Assembly: GCF_000163895.2 (NCBI RefSeq)
Contig: NC_016630.1
Coordinates: 248,001 to 312,000, forward strand
Reading direction: 5' to 3'
Length of the DNA: 64,000 nucleotides
From: Filifactor alocis ATCC 35896
GTDB lineage: Bacteria; Bacillota; Clostridia; Peptostreptococcales; Filifactoraceae
Shown: piece by piece, positions 54,402-63,535 of the stretch
How positions within the stretch are numbered: the first letter of the stretch is position 1
How the letters are laid out: every line of letters begins with the position of its first letter
Notes under the pieces: generated by a model
The model's database searches: none
What the model was told of the DNA's origin: nothing
The model's input: the letters and a program-made list of their open reading frames with translations, nothing else
Position numbers and translations under genes: made by a program

Positions 54402-55464
54402 GAACTAATTCCTCATTATCATCTAAAAGTCCTAAGTTATTTAGTTCTTCTATAAAAACTTCTATAGGAGTGCGGTAATTTAGGATTTTTCTTGGCAAAT
54501 TGTTCATCCAATTCATTATCTTTATATAGTGTTCTTCTTCATAATCATTTAATGATTTTCCTTTCGGTAGAAATCTTCTGATTAGGCTATTGTGCTTTTC
54601 ATTTGTTCCTCTTTCCTGGGGATTATTGGGATGACAGTAATAGATGTTTCCTATATATGTTTTTTCAAGTTCACATAATTTCGCAAACTCTAAGCCGTTA
54701 TCACTTGTTATGCTTCTAAATATTTTTTGTGGTTCCTTCAATCTGTTCAATGTGTTCTTTAATGTTTCATTTACTATGGATGCTTTTCTTCTGTTTAATT
54801 TTAAGATTAGTTCCATTCGACTTTTTCTTTCTGTTATGGTTATTAATGATGCTTCTTCTTTGTTTTTCTTTGGTATTACTGTATCTATTTCCCAATTTCC
54901 AAATGTTTTTCTTGTTTCTATTTCTTGCGGTCTTTCTTCTATACTTTTTCCAAGTTTTCTTTTGTTTTCTTTTACTCGTTTTTTAGCCGGTTTTCTTTTC
55001 ACTCTTAAGGGCAAATCAATAGATTTTATTCCTATTAGACCTATATCTACATAATTGTATAATGTCTTGGTGCAGACTCTTTGACCTTCATATAGCTTAT
55101 TTAACTTTGCATATCCACAAATTGCATCTAACGACCATTTTTCTTCATTAAACTTTTGCTTTACAAAGTCTAAATATTTGCTACATTTCAAGGCTTTAAA
55201 TTTCTTTTTGCAATTTTTTCGATTCTTCTCATATACTAACTTACCTGTATCCGGATAATATACTTGTACATCATGTATTCCTTTTATTTGAGTTACTGTA
55301 CCTCTTTTTAACTCATTTCTTATGGTGTTGGATGCTCTACGAAGTTCTTTTGCTATTTTGTATGCTGAATATCCTTTATTATGCAGAAGTTGAATTTGTC
55401 CTCTTTCGAAATCGTTTAAATGTTTATTTTTTCTTGAATTTGCTGTAGTATTATTATATTCCAT
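54382..55464 (-). CDS. IS30-family transposase
   Basis: DDE transposase of 360 residues from ATG 55464, which has AAAGGTG upstream; a TTG at 55503 would add 13 residues. An N-terminal helix-turn-helix (HLNDFERGQIQLLHNKGYSA, SAYKIAKELRRASNTIRNEL) is followed by the catalytic core: first Asp in WEIDTVI, second in ITSDNGLEF, Glu in ERGTNEKHN. The C-terminus LNYRTPIEVFIEEL plus a short tail is typical. No frameshift or internal stop is seen, so the enzyme looks intact and the element could be active. An extended -10 box, TGGTATAAT, lies on the minus strand at 55511-55503. Confidence 0.93.
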   Translation of the reverse strand: MEYNNTTANSRKNKHLNDFERGQIQLLHNKGYSAYKIAKELRRASNTIRNELKRGTVTQIKGIHDVQVYYPDTGKLVYEKNRKNCKKKFKALKCSKYLDFVKQKFNEEKWSLDAICGYAKLNKLYEGQRVCTKTLYNYVDIGLIGIKSIDLPLRVKRKPAKKRVKENKRKLGKSIEERPQEIETRKTFGNWEIDTVIPKKNKEEASLITITERKSRMELILKLNRRKASIVNETLKNTLNRLKEPQKIFRSITSDNGLEFAKLCELEKTYIGNIYYCHPNNPQERGTNEKHNSLIRRFLPKGKSLNDYEEEHYIKIMNWMNNLPRKILNYRTPIEVFIEELNNLGLLDDNEELVQFDIAI

Positions 55465-55561
55465 AGTCATCACCTTTGGTTTTTTTGTTTTGTGGTGATT
55501 CAATTATACCAAACGTGATTTTCTATGGAATTTTTTTAGTTCATTTTCATTTTACAATTAA
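54382..55561 (-). mobile_element. IS30-family insertion sequence, about 1.18 kb
   Basis: One transposase gene between imperfect terminal inverted repeats: left end 54382-54408 and right end 55536-55561, which align inverted at 22 of 26 positions with one gap (shared inner block TTAGTTCA / TGAACTAA). It sits between the SEC-C gene and the rpsU promoter in an otherwise housekeeping region. The transposase stop codon lies in the left terminal repeat, as in several IS30 relatives. Confidence 0.85.
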
Positions 55562-55562
55562 C

Positions 55563-55597
55563 CTATGAAATAAAACCTTAAATTGCAATATCAAATT
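55563..55597. repeat. 35-bp direct repeat, right copy (outside the IS30 right end)
   Basis: Identical to 54367-54401. It starts just after the right terminal repeat and ends on the stop codon of the SEC-C gene. The first 15 bases fit a target duplication; the remaining 20 look like a second IS30 left end. Confidence 0.9.
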
Positions 55598-56094
55598 TAC
55601 TTTCCACAACATTTTTTGTATTTCTTTCCACTCCCACAAACACATGGATCGTTTCTTCCGATTTTAACTTCTTTTACAACAGTTTTTGTTTTATCATATT
55701 CTTTTTTGATAGTTTTCTTCTGTTCTTCTGTAAGAATATCATTCCATTGTTCCAAATTATATAACCAATCTGCTTTGGCATCCAACATATTAAAATATAG
55801 TTTTTCAAAATTTAAATCTAATGAAATTTTAGAATCAGAAGTCAAGTTGTTTACATCTAGCTCTGTATTTAGAGAAGTATTAACTCCATCTATAAAACCA
55901 ACAAAAGTAACATCATCTATATTAAATTTTTTTGCCAATTCAGAAACTGTTCCAGTTACAGTTTCTTCTTTATTTTCCAATAAATACTTATAAATTTCTG
56001 CTTCTTTTGGCAAATATTCATTCCAAAACAATTCATATTCTTGTTGATTTTTCGGTTCATATGCCATTTTTTGCCAATTTTTAAATAACTCCAT
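55597..56094 (-). CDS. SEC-C motif protein
   Basis: A 165-residue cytosolic protein with a helical N-terminal domain (MELFKNWQKMAYEPKNQQEY and onward) and a C-terminal SEC-C zinc motif, NDPCVCGSGKKYKKCCGK, the module that lets SecA bind SecB. Stand-alone SEC-C proteins of this shape are common in Firmicutes; some act as ribosome or translocase cofactors, but this one is not assigned. The coding end is intact and abuts the right 35-bp repeat. GGGAGG precedes the start; a palindrome overlaps its promoter. Confidence 0.82.
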   Translation of the reverse strand: MELFKNWQKMAYEPKNQQEYELFWNEYLPKEAEIYKYLLENKEETVTGTVSELAKKFNIDDVTFVGFIDGVNTSLNTELDVNNLTSDSKISLDLNFEKLYFNMLDAKADWLYNLEQWNDILTEEQKKTIKKEYDKTKTVVKEVKIGRNDPCVCGSGKKYKKCCGK

Positions 56095-56132
56095 TTTCCT
56101 ATTCCTCCCAAATGATGTGACAGACTCTAAAT

Positions 56133-56163
56133 CTATAATAATGCTTTCGCATTATTATAGCAT
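56133..56163 (-). promoter_or_regulatory. Perfect palindrome overlapping an extended -10 promoter of the SEC-C gene
   Basis: CTATAATAATGC (56133-56144) and GCATTATTATAG (56149-56160) form a perfect 12-4-12 inverted repeat. Read on the minus strand, the first arm contains an extended -10 element, TGCTATAAT (56163-56155). The palindrome thus covers the -10 box and the probable start site. It has no T tail on either strand, so it is an operator or a 5' mRNA hairpin and not a terminator. Confidence 0.65.
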
Positions 56164-56304
56164 AGTTTATGATAGATTTTAAATCAAGAAAATATAATTT
56201 TATCCAACTTTATTTTTTGCTCATTCCATAATTTAAGTAATAAATCATCTTTCTTCCTAAAAATAACGTTGAAAAGAATACATCCTGAAGTCCGCAAATA
56301 TATC

Positions 56305-57423
56305 TTATTCTAAATAGTCCTTTAATTTTTTAGAGCGACTTGGATGTCTTAATTTCCTTAATGCTTTTGCTTCAATTTGTCTAATTCTTTCTCTGGTGAC
56401 ATCAAATTCTTTTCCAACTTCCTCTAAAGTTCTGGTTCTACCATCTTCAAGTCCAAATCTTAATTTCAAGACTTTTTGTTCTCTTTCATTTAATGTGGAT
56501 AATACTTCTTCCAGCTGTTCTTTTAACAAAGAATATGCAGCTGCTTCAGATGGAGCCAATGCATCATCATCAGGTATAAAATCTCCCAAATGGCTATCTT
56601 CTTCTTCTCCTATAGGCGTCTCTAAAGAAACCGGTTCCTGAGAAATTTTTTGAATTTCTCTTATCTTCTCTACACTCATATCCATTACTTTAGAAATTTC
56701 TTCCGGTCTAGGTTCTCTTCCAAGTTCTTGCAATAATTGTCTCTGAACTCGAATTAACTTATTGATTGTTTCAACCATATGAACAGGTATTCTTATTGTT
56801 CTTGCTTGATCTGCAATTGCTCTGGTAATCGCTTGTCTAATCCACCATGTAGCATAGGTGGAGAATTTGAATCCTTTGGTATAGTCAAATTTTTCTACTG
56901 CTTTAATCAGTCCTAAATTTCCTTCTTGGATTAAGTCAAGAAAAAGCATTCCCCTTCCAACATATCGTTTTGCTATTGAAACTACCAATCGTAGGTTTGC
57001 TTCTACTAATTTTTTCTTAGCAAGCTCACTTCCTTGATCCATCTTCTGTGCTAACTCTATTTCTTCTTCTGCAGACAGTAAAGAGATCTTTCCAATTTCC
57101 TTCAAATACATTCTGACAGGATCATCAACAGATATTCCTTTCGGAACTGATAAATCTTCTTCTACCTTAGTCTCTTCTAAGTCTTTTTCGTCCGTAAATT
57201 CCGGTTCTTCTATATCATCTAAATTAACATGTGTTTTAGGTGTATTTTCATCAATAATTTCAATCCCTAATTGATTTAGAGTTTCATAAATGTTTTCAAT
57301 GTCATCTTTATTAACTGCAATAGGATTCAATATCTCTGCCAATTCCATATAAGTCAGAGTTCCTTTATTTTTTCCTTTTTCAAGAAGCTCTTTCATTTTT
57401 TCTTTACTTTCTTCTTTAATCAT
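56305..57423 (-). CDS. rpoD: Primary RNA polymerase sigma factor (sigma-70/SigA)
   Basis: The 372-residue protein has region 1.1 (1-60), an acidic linker, region 1.2 (DDPVRMYLKEIGKISLLS), region 2 with the -10 recognition and melting helix (FKFSTYATWWIRQAITRAI), region 3, and region 4 with the helix-turn-helix TLEEVGKEFDVTRERIRQIE that reads the -35. Length matches Firmicute SigA. AAAGGGA precedes the ATG. It follows dnaG by 30 bases, the conserved dnaG-rpoD arrangement; rpsU, often in the same operon elsewhere, lies 2 kb further on beyond SEC-C and IS30. Confidence 0.98.
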   Translation of the reverse strand: MIKEESKEKMKELLEKGKNKGTLTYMELAEILNPIAVNKDDIENIYETLNQLGIEIIDENTPKTHVNLDDIEEPEFTDEKDLEETKVEEDLSVPKGISVDDPVRMYLKEIGKISLLSAEEEIELAQKMDQGSELAKKKLVEANLRLVVSIAKRYVGRGMLFLDLIQEGNLGLIKAVEKFDYTKGFKFSTYATWWIRQAITRAIADQARTIRIPVHMVETINKLIRVQRQLLQELGREPRPEEISKVMDMSVEKIREIQKISQEPVSLETPIGEEEDSHLGDFIPDDDALAPSEAAAYSLLKEQLEEVLSTLNEREQKVLKLRFGLEDGRTRTLEEVGKEFDVTRERIRQIEAKALRKLRHPSRSKKLKDYLE

Positions 57424-57453
57424 ATAAATATCCCTTTCTTATTTAAGATTAAA

Positions 57454-59184
57454 CTACTTTATATTTTTTAATTCTTTCTGTAAGGATATGATATCAATTC
57501 CTATACGAATCAGTTCATCCTTGCATTGTCCACTCTGCATAAGTTCTCGTTGTCTTTTTTTCAAGATATCAATACTTCTACGAATATTATCCTGACGTAT
57601 GCTATAAATCAATGTGGGCATATCTTCTATTTTACATATACCATCACGCGAAAAGCTGTCTTCGAAACAATCTTTTTTTTGTGCAAGCAATTGCCGGAAT
57701 AAGCTTCTATTCTCTTCTGAAAAAAAATCCGATTCTTTTATTGAAAATTTAGTAATATATTCGTCTATTCCATAATGATAAATGGAATCTATCAACATCT
57801 TTTCCTTATCATAATCATGAAAATCAATTTCTATTTTTTCAACATGTTCTTTCTCAATACTATGATTATGAAATTGGTTAGGACTAAAATACTTCCCATA
57901 CATTTCTTGCCCTAAAGACTTAATGGAAATTCCGGTGGAAAAAGATATTTTTTTTAATGCTTGCTCTATTAAAACAAAACTGTTTGGTATCTTTTCTTCA
58001 TACTTTTTTAATACCGAAACAGCATTTTTGACAAATAATAACTTATCGTTTTCTTTTTCCAAATCAACATCGTTACTCAGCAAATATAATTCAAAGTCAA
58101 TAATATTAAGAGCATTTGTTAAACATTGTTCAAATTTTTGAGGACCATACTTTTTTAAATAATCATCCGGATCTTTCTCTGCGTCTAAAATAACAACTTT
58201 TCCTTCCAATTCTTGTTTGTACAAAATATCCATTGCACGTTTTGCAGCTAATCTCCCTGCATTATCAGAATCATAACAGAGATAAACATTTTTCACTTTA
58301 TTTTTTTTCAACAATTCTGCTTGTTGTTCTGTAAAAGCAGTTCCTAAAGATGCTACTGTATTAGAAAAACCATATCGATGTAATGTAATAGTGTCCATAT
58401 ATCCTTCTACCAAAATAACATCTTTTTGATAAATTGATTTCCTCGCAAAATTAAGAGAATACAAATTATTTTTTTTAAAGAAAATGATTGTTTCGGGAGA
58501 ATTTAAATACTTCGGTGGATAAGAATCATTAAGAGCGCGCCCACCAAAGGCAATCACCTTACCTTTAGGGTTAAAAATAGGAAACATTACTCTATTCTTA
58601 AATCTACAAGTAATCTCTCCATTATCTCTTTTTAGGAAAATACCACTTTTCAACAAATCATCTTCCGTATAAAATTTTTCTAATTTTTCGTATAAATCAT
58701 TATTAAATGGTGCATATCCTAATCCGAAGTGAAGAATGATTTCTCTATTTAAATCTCTTTTTTCTAAGTATTCCAAGGCAAACAAATTCTTCCATAAACA
58801 CTCCCTAAAAAAACGAGCTGCCTCCAGATTAATTCTCATAAGGATATCTTTTTCTTCTTGAACCTTCTTTTCCTCTACAGAGTATTCTTTTTTTTCAGGC
58901 AATGGAATCATTGCTCTGTTAGCTAAAAAAATCACTGCATCTACAAATTCCAATCGTTCTTTTTCTTGAATAAAAGAAATTACATCTCCTGACTTCTGAC
59001 ACCCGAAACACTTATAAAATTGTCCATTCTGATTCACAGAAAAAGACGGTGTTTTTTCATTGTGAAACGGACATAGCCCCATCCAATTTCCATGTGTACC
59101 CTTCAATGACACATACTCAGAAACAACATCCACAATATCATTCTCATCTTTTATTTTTTCTATAAAACTGTTGTCAAAATTCAT
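57454..59184 (-). CDS. dnaG: DNA primase
   Basis: Synthesises RNA primers for replication. The 576-residue protein has the CHC2 zinc finger (CPFHNEKTPSFSV, then YKCFGC, about 38-62), the RNA polymerase core with FGGRALNDSYPPKYLNSPET, the TOPRIM motif VILVEGYMDTI and YLCYDSDNAG, and a C-terminal helicase-binding region of about 140 residues that is poorly conserved as usual. No obvious defect. Its promoter would lie in 59185-59305, where I see only a weak candidate. Confidence 0.96.
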   Translation of the reverse strand: MNFDNSFIEKIKDENDIVDVVSEYVSLKGTHGNWMGLCPFHNEKTPSFSVNQNGQFYKCFGCQKSGDVISFIQEKERLEFVDAVIFLANRAMIPLPEKKEYSVEEKKVQEEKDILMRINLEAARFFRECLWKNLFALEYLEKRDLNREIILHFGLGYAPFNNDLYEKLEKFYTEDDLLKSGIFLKRDNGEITCRFKNRVMFPIFNPKGKVIAFGGRALNDSYPPKYLNSPETIIFFKKNNLYSLNFARKSIYQKDVILVEGYMDTITLHRYGFSNTVASLGTAFTEQQAELLKKNKVKNVYLCYDSDNAGRLAAKRAMDILYKQELEGKVVILDAEKDPDDYLKKYGPQKFEQCLTNALNIIDFELYLLSNDVDLEKENDKLLFVKNAVSVLKKYEEKIPNSFVLIEQALKKISFSTGISIKSLGQEMYGKYFSPNQFHNHSIEKEHVEKIEIDFHDYDKEKMLIDSIYHYGIDEYITKFSIKESDFFSEENRSLFRQLLAQKKDCFEDSFSRDGICKIEDMPTLIYSIRQDNIRRSIDILKKRQRELMQSGQCKDELIRIGIDIISLQKELKNIK

Positions 59185-59305
59185 TTTAACCTCTGTTTCC
59201 TATAAAAACTATATTTATATATTTCTACAAAAGAGACCCATTTCCTTTTATTTAACAGATTTATCAAATGACAAGTTTTTAATAAATTCAGAAGGAATAA
59301 TTTTT

Positions 59306-59740
59306 TTATTCCAAAGCAATTATCTCAACATTCACAACACCATCCAAAGCAGATATTTCTTCTAAAATTTCTTCAATTTGTATATCCATATTTTTCATAT
59401 CAAATGTGATGGAAAGATCTGCTGTATTATGAATAGGAATATTTTGATTAATTGTCAAAATATTAGCCTTACTGTCGGCCAATATTTGTAAAATACTTGC
59501 TAAGATACCCTTCTCATGTTTTAACATAAAATGTATTGTTGCCTTCTTAGTCAATGTAGACTCAGACAAAGAAAATACATAATCTTTGTACTTGTAAAAA
59601 GTACTTCTTGATATCCCTGCTAAACGAACAGCTTCATTAATTCCTTTTACTTCTTTCATCCGCAATAACTCTTTTGCATATAATACTTTCTCATAAATAT
59701 CCGGCAAAGCTGATGTGTCAATAACTAAAAATTTTCTCAT
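59306..59740 (-). CDS. ACT-domain protein, PheB/UPF0735 type
   Basis: A 144-residue protein with an N-terminal helix-turn-helix-like segment (INEAVRLAGISRSTFYKYKD) followed by an ACT domain (about 70-143, IHFMLKHEKGILASILQILA). It belongs to the UPF0735 group named from Bacillus PheB, often annotated with amino-acid metabolism though no enzyme activity is shown. The combination suggests a small amino-acid-responsive regulator. Monocistronic or last in the unit starting at RNase E/G. Confidence 0.88.
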   Translation of the reverse strand: MRKFLVIDTSALPDIYEKVLYAKELLRMKEVKGINEAVRLAGISRSTFYKYKDYVFSLSESTLTKKATIHFMLKHEKGILASILQILADSKANILTINQNIPIHNTADLSITFDMKNMDIQIEEILEEISALDGVVNVEIIALE

Positions 59741-59791
59741 AAAACATTTTCTCCTATATTTTACATAAATCAGAATAGATTATTTCTTTTT

Positions 59792-60652
59792 CTATTCTAC
59801 TCTACAATAAATTCCACAAGGCAAATACAAATCTCCTGAAGTAATTGGTAATAACGTTTGTCCCGAATAAATATTTCTATTCATATCAGAAAATTCTATC
59901 TTCACAATATTTTCTAAAGCAATATTTGAAAAGCCTGTTGTATAACAATTAATAAGAACAAACAAAAAATCGTCTGTTAATATTTTTTTGATACGTTGTA
60001 ACAACTCGTTAAATTTGTTCTCAATCTTCCAAATTTCTCCTTTTGGTCCTCTTCCATAAGAAGGAGGATCCATAATAATCGCATCATACTTATTTCCTCG
60101 TCGAATCTCTTTTTCGATAAATTTGAATACATCATCTGTTAAAAAACGAAATTTATTGTTTTCTAATCCGGAAAGAATACTGTTTTCTTTTGCCCAACGA
60201 ACCATCCCTTTTGCAGCATCCACATGAACAACCTCACTTGCTCCTGCGTTTGAAGCTGCACAACTTGCTCCACCTGTATATGCAAATAAATTTAATACTT
60301 TTACATCTTTGGTCGAAGATTTAATTTTTTTTGAAATCCAATCCCAATTAACAGCTTGTTCCGGAAATAAACCGGTATGTTTAAAACCCGTAGGATGAAT
60401 TGAAAATTTCAAGTTGCCATATTTAATTTCCCAACTATCAGGAATATCTTTATAAAATTTCCAATATCCTCCGCCTTTATTATTTCGTAAATATCTTGCA
60501 TGTGCTGAATTCCATAAATACTCATCAATCGACTTGTTCCATATAATTTGAGGATCAGGTCTTCGTAGTACAATATCTCCCCATCTCTCTAATTTTTCAC
60601 CGGAATTAGCATCTAATATCTCATAATCTTTCCAATTGTCAGCTACAATCAA
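59792..60652 (-). CDS. Class I SAM-dependent methyltransferase, probably rRNA
   Basis: The TTG at 60652 is chosen because AGAAAGGGG lies 7 bases upstream; the longer frame from 60688 overlaps the previous gene. The 286-residue protein has a short N-terminal part, then a Rossmann methyltransferase fold: motif I VLNLFAYTGGASCAA, motif II VHVDAAKGMVRWAKENS, catalytic motif IMDPPSYGRG. The FAYTGG and DPPSYG motifs place it near the RlmI/RlmK/COG1092 class of 23S rRNA cytosine methyltransferases, but it lacks their N-terminal PUA domain. It follows RNase E/G by 16 bases. Confidence 0.82.
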   Translation of the reverse strand: MIVADNWKDYEILDANSGEKLERWGDIVLRRPDPQIIWNKSIDEYLWNSAHARYLRNNKGGGYWKFYKDIPDSWEIKYGNLKFSIHPTGFKHTGLFPEQAVNWDWISKKIKSSTKDVKVLNLFAYTGGASCAASNAGASEVVHVDAAKGMVRWAKENSILSGLENNKFRFLTDDVFKFIEKEIRRGNKYDAIIMDPPSYGRGPKGEIWKIENKFNELLQRIKKILTDDFLFVLINCYTTGFSNIALENIVKIEFSDMNRNIYSGQTLLPITSGDLYLPCGIYCRVE

Positions 60653-60668
60653 GATAAAACCCCTTTCT

Positions 60669-62021
60669 CTACAATAATTTGACTCCATTCATATAATCTT
60701 CATATTTAATATTCATACTAACACCATATTTAGATTCCAAAAAAGATTGATTTTTATCAAAATAACTTTTCATATAACCAGGCGCTAAAACTAAAATATT
60801 TCCTTTTTTTAATTCTCTATGATACAAATACTTTCTTAATTCTACTTCCAATTCATCCAATAAAATAAGTGGAGATTTCAAATACCCACTTCCTGAGCAC
60901 AAAGGACAAGAAAAAGAAATCATATCCATAATATTTTCTTTTTCTCGTTGTCTAATCACTTGAACAATTCCTAGGGAAGTAATATTCAGCACGCTAACTT
61001 TTTTGATATCTCTTCTAAACTCTTCTCTCAATCGACGCAAAAGTTTTTCTTGATATCCATGTTTTTTCATATCAATAAAATCAATTAAAATAATTCCTGA
61101 AATATTTTTTTTGATAATTAAATCTACTACATATTTACACGACTTAAGATTCACTTCCAAAGCCATATCATCCATATAACAATGTCTTTCCTGATATCCA
61201 CTATTGACATCCACCGCTGTAAATGCTTCTGTAGGTTCTATGATAATACTAATATTTCCAAACTCATATTTTTTAGAAAATAATTTTGTTAGCGAAATTC
61301 CACAACTGCCAAATAGGTCTATTTCCTGAAATATATATTCAGGACGCATCTTTTTTGAACGAGCCCAATCTTTGACTTTTGAAATAATTTCTTGGCTATT
61401 TGAAATAATTTCATCTATTGTATCAAATCGAAAGTGATGAAAAAAATCTGACAAAGAATCTTGTTCATAAAGTAATCCAATCACTCCTTCTTTCTTTTTT
61501 TTCATTATTTCATTAAAAAGGTCTACTAAGCGCTCTACTTCGTCCCTTACCTGTTCATAATCCACCTCAATAGCCTCAGTTCGTACAATTAAACCTATGT
61601 TCAAAAAGTCCGTACTAAGCTTCTTCACTAGTTTGTCGGAACGAGTATCATTTTTTATTTTATTCGATAGAAATATCTCTTTTCCATACGGAAGATATAT
61701 TACATACTCTCCTGATAGATTAATATCATCGGTTAGCTTTGCAAGTTTGCTGGAAATAGGCTCCTTCTTTATTTGTGCTATTACCACATCCCCATTTTTT
61801 AAATCTTTATTAACTTGCAAAAAACCCAATTCTTGATTTCCTAAATCTACCAGCTTACCGCTGGAAGATACAATATTTTTTTTTACTCTACATTGATAAA
61901 TTTGATTTTTTTTAATATGATAGTCTTTCTTTATAATCTCAATTCTTTCAACAGTACCTTGATTCAAATATGCTACCTTCGTTAAGAAAGAACTATCTTC
62001 GATAATTAATTTTTTCTTCAT
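60669..62021 (-). CDS. Ribonuclease E/G-type endoribonuclease
   Basis: Single-strand-specific endoribonuclease for rRNA and mRNA processing. The 450-residue protein has an S1-like domain (about 35-115, IYQCRVKKNIVSS), the 5' sensor region, the catalytic domain with magnesium-binding Asp in FTAVDVNSG and in ILIDFIDM, and the Zn-link CPLCSGSG near 395. It is of RNase G length, without the degradosome-binding tail of RNase E. It is less usual in Firmicutes, many of which rely on RNase Y and J. Confidence 0.92.
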   Translation of the reverse strand: MKKKLIIEDSSFLTKVAYLNQGTVERIEIIKKDYHIKKNQIYQCRVKKNIVSSSGKLVDLGNQELGFLQVNKDLKNGDVVIAQIKKEPISSKLAKLTDDINLSGEYVIYLPYGKEIFLSNKIKNDTRSDKLVKKLSTDFLNIGLIVRTEAIEVDYEQVRDEVERLVDLFNEIMKKKKEGVIGLLYEQDSLSDFFHHFRFDTIDEIISNSQEIISKVKDWARSKKMRPEYIFQEIDLFGSCGISLTKLFSKKYEFGNISIIIEPTEAFTAVDVNSGYQERHCYMDDMALEVNLKSCKYVVDLIIKKNISGIILIDFIDMKKHGYQEKLLRRLREEFRRDIKKVSVLNITSLGIVQVIRQREKENIMDMISFSCPLCSGSGYLKSPLILLDELEVELRKYLYHRELKKGNILVLAPGYMKSYFDKNQSFLESKYGVSMNIKYEDYMNGVKLL

Positions 62022-62129
62022 AAAAAGTACCTATTTCTTCCCATTTATGCATAAAAAATGGATTCATTATAAAGTACATATTATAACTTCACCATTTTTT
62101 AAATCATATATTACATAAACAATTTAAGT

Positions 62130-63476
62130 TTAAGACAATCTATCTTCTATAAAAACAGATAATCTTTTTGCCTCTGTTTCTATTTCTTTATAATCTTTTC
62201 CTTCTATCATTACCCTGATTAAAGGTTCTGTACCGGAAGGTCGAATCAAAACTCTGCCCTCTCCATTGAATTTTTCTTCAATTAGTTTAATTTTATTTTG
62301 TATTTCATCATCATCCAAATACTTGGCCTTGTTTTCCGCTTTTACCTTGGCATTATAAAGAACTTGAGGATAAACTGTCATTATTTTTGATAAAGAAAAC
62401 AAATCCTTACCTGTATGTTTCAAAATCTCACAAAGAATCAATGAGGATAATATTCCATCTCCTGTTGTATTAAATTCCTTAAATATCATATGTCCTGATT
62501 GTTCCCCACCAACAGAATAGTCGTCTTTCAACATCTTCTCTAAAACATACCTATCTCCTACATTGGTGATTGCTAAATCTATCCCCAAATTTTTAGCAGC
62601 TAGTTTCAAGCCCAGATTACTCATCACCGTAACTACTAATGTGTTATTTTTAAGTCTATTTCTTTCCTTCAAATACGCTGCTGAAATTAATAAAATTTGA
62701 TCCCCATCAACAATATTTCCTTTGTTGTCAACAGCTAAAAATCGATCAGCATCTCCATCGTATGCTATTCCCATATCAGAGCCGTTTTTTAATACTTCCT
62801 GTTGTAAATGCTCTAAATGAGTTGACCCACAATTTTGATTGATATTATATCCATCAGGAGAATTATGAATAACATTAACCTCGGCACCTAAACGACTATA
62901 TACTTCAGGAGCAATATGGTACGCAGCACCATTGCTACAATCCATAGTCAACTTTAATCCTTCAAGATTCCCTTGAATACAATTCGTTAGAAAAGTAATA
63001 TAATCCTCTTCCGGAGTAATACCTCCCAACTTTACTCCCAAACCAATACTATCTATTTTGTACGGAAAATCAATAAAATATTCAATTTCTTCTTCAATTT
63101 CATCTGCCAATTTAAAACCGTTGGAATTGAAAATTTTAATTCCATTATATTCGGAAGGATTATGTGAAGCAGAAATCACAATTCCAATATCAGCATTATA
63201 CTTCCGTATTAAATAAGCTACTCCGGGAGTTGGAATAATCCCCACGTCAATTACGTTCGCACCCACACTCATGGCTCCCGCCGAAATAGCAGAAGACAAT
63301 AAATCTTTTGAAATTCTGGTATCCGTCCCAATAATCACTTTAATATTTTCATCTGTGCAATGTCCGTTTTTTTTAAACACATAAGCTCCGGCAGCACCGA
63401 CTCTATATCCAATTTCTGCTGTAAGCTCCTTACCTACAACCCCTCTTATTCCATCTGTTCCAAAGTATTTTCTCAT
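62130..63476 (-). CDS. glmM: Phosphoglucosamine mutase
   Basis: Converts glucosamine 6-phosphate to glucosamine 1-phosphate for peptidoglycan synthesis. The 448-residue protein has KYFGTDGIRGVVG at the start, the active-site phosphoserine (Ser104) in VISASHNPSEYNGIKIF, metal-binding YDGDADRFL, sugar-binding GGEQSGHMIF and phosphate-binding RPSGTEPLIRVM. Length is normal. It follows ybbR, matching the Firmicute order cdaA-cdaR(ybbR)-glmM in which GlmM is linked to cyclic-di-AMP synthesis; cdaA would be just beyond the right edge. Confidence 0.97.
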   Translation of the reverse strand: MRKYFGTDGIRGVVGKELTAEIGYRVGAAGAYVFKKNGHCTDENIKVIIGTDTRISKDLLSSAISAGAMSVGANVIDVGIIPTPGVAYLIRKYNADIGIVISASHNPSEYNGIKIFNSNGFKLADEIEEEIEYFIDFPYKIDSIGLGVKLGGITPEEDYITFLTNCIQGNLEGLKLTMDCSNGAAYHIAPEVYSRLGAEVNVIHNSPDGYNINQNCGSTHLEHLQQEVLKNGSDMGIAYDGDADRFLAVDNKGNIVDGDQILLISAAYLKERNRLKNNTLVVTVMSNLGLKLAAKNLGIDLAITNVGDRYVLEKMLKDDYSVGGEQSGHMIFKEFNTTGDGILSSLILCEILKHTGKDLFSLSKIMTVYPQVLYNAKVKAENKAKYLDDDEIQNKIKLIEEKFNGEGRVLIRPSGTEPLIRVMIEGKDYKEIETEAKRLSVFIEDRLS

Positions 63477-63535
63477 GAAATATAATCTCCACTTCTAAAT
63501 TTTTAATCTTAAATCTACACCTATATTCTGATATG

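Noticed and set aside
55563..55597. Simple 35-bp target-site duplication of the IS
   Set aside because: The last 20 bases of the left copy lie inside the terminal inverted repeat of the element, so the full 35 bp cannot be a plain duplication of target DNA.
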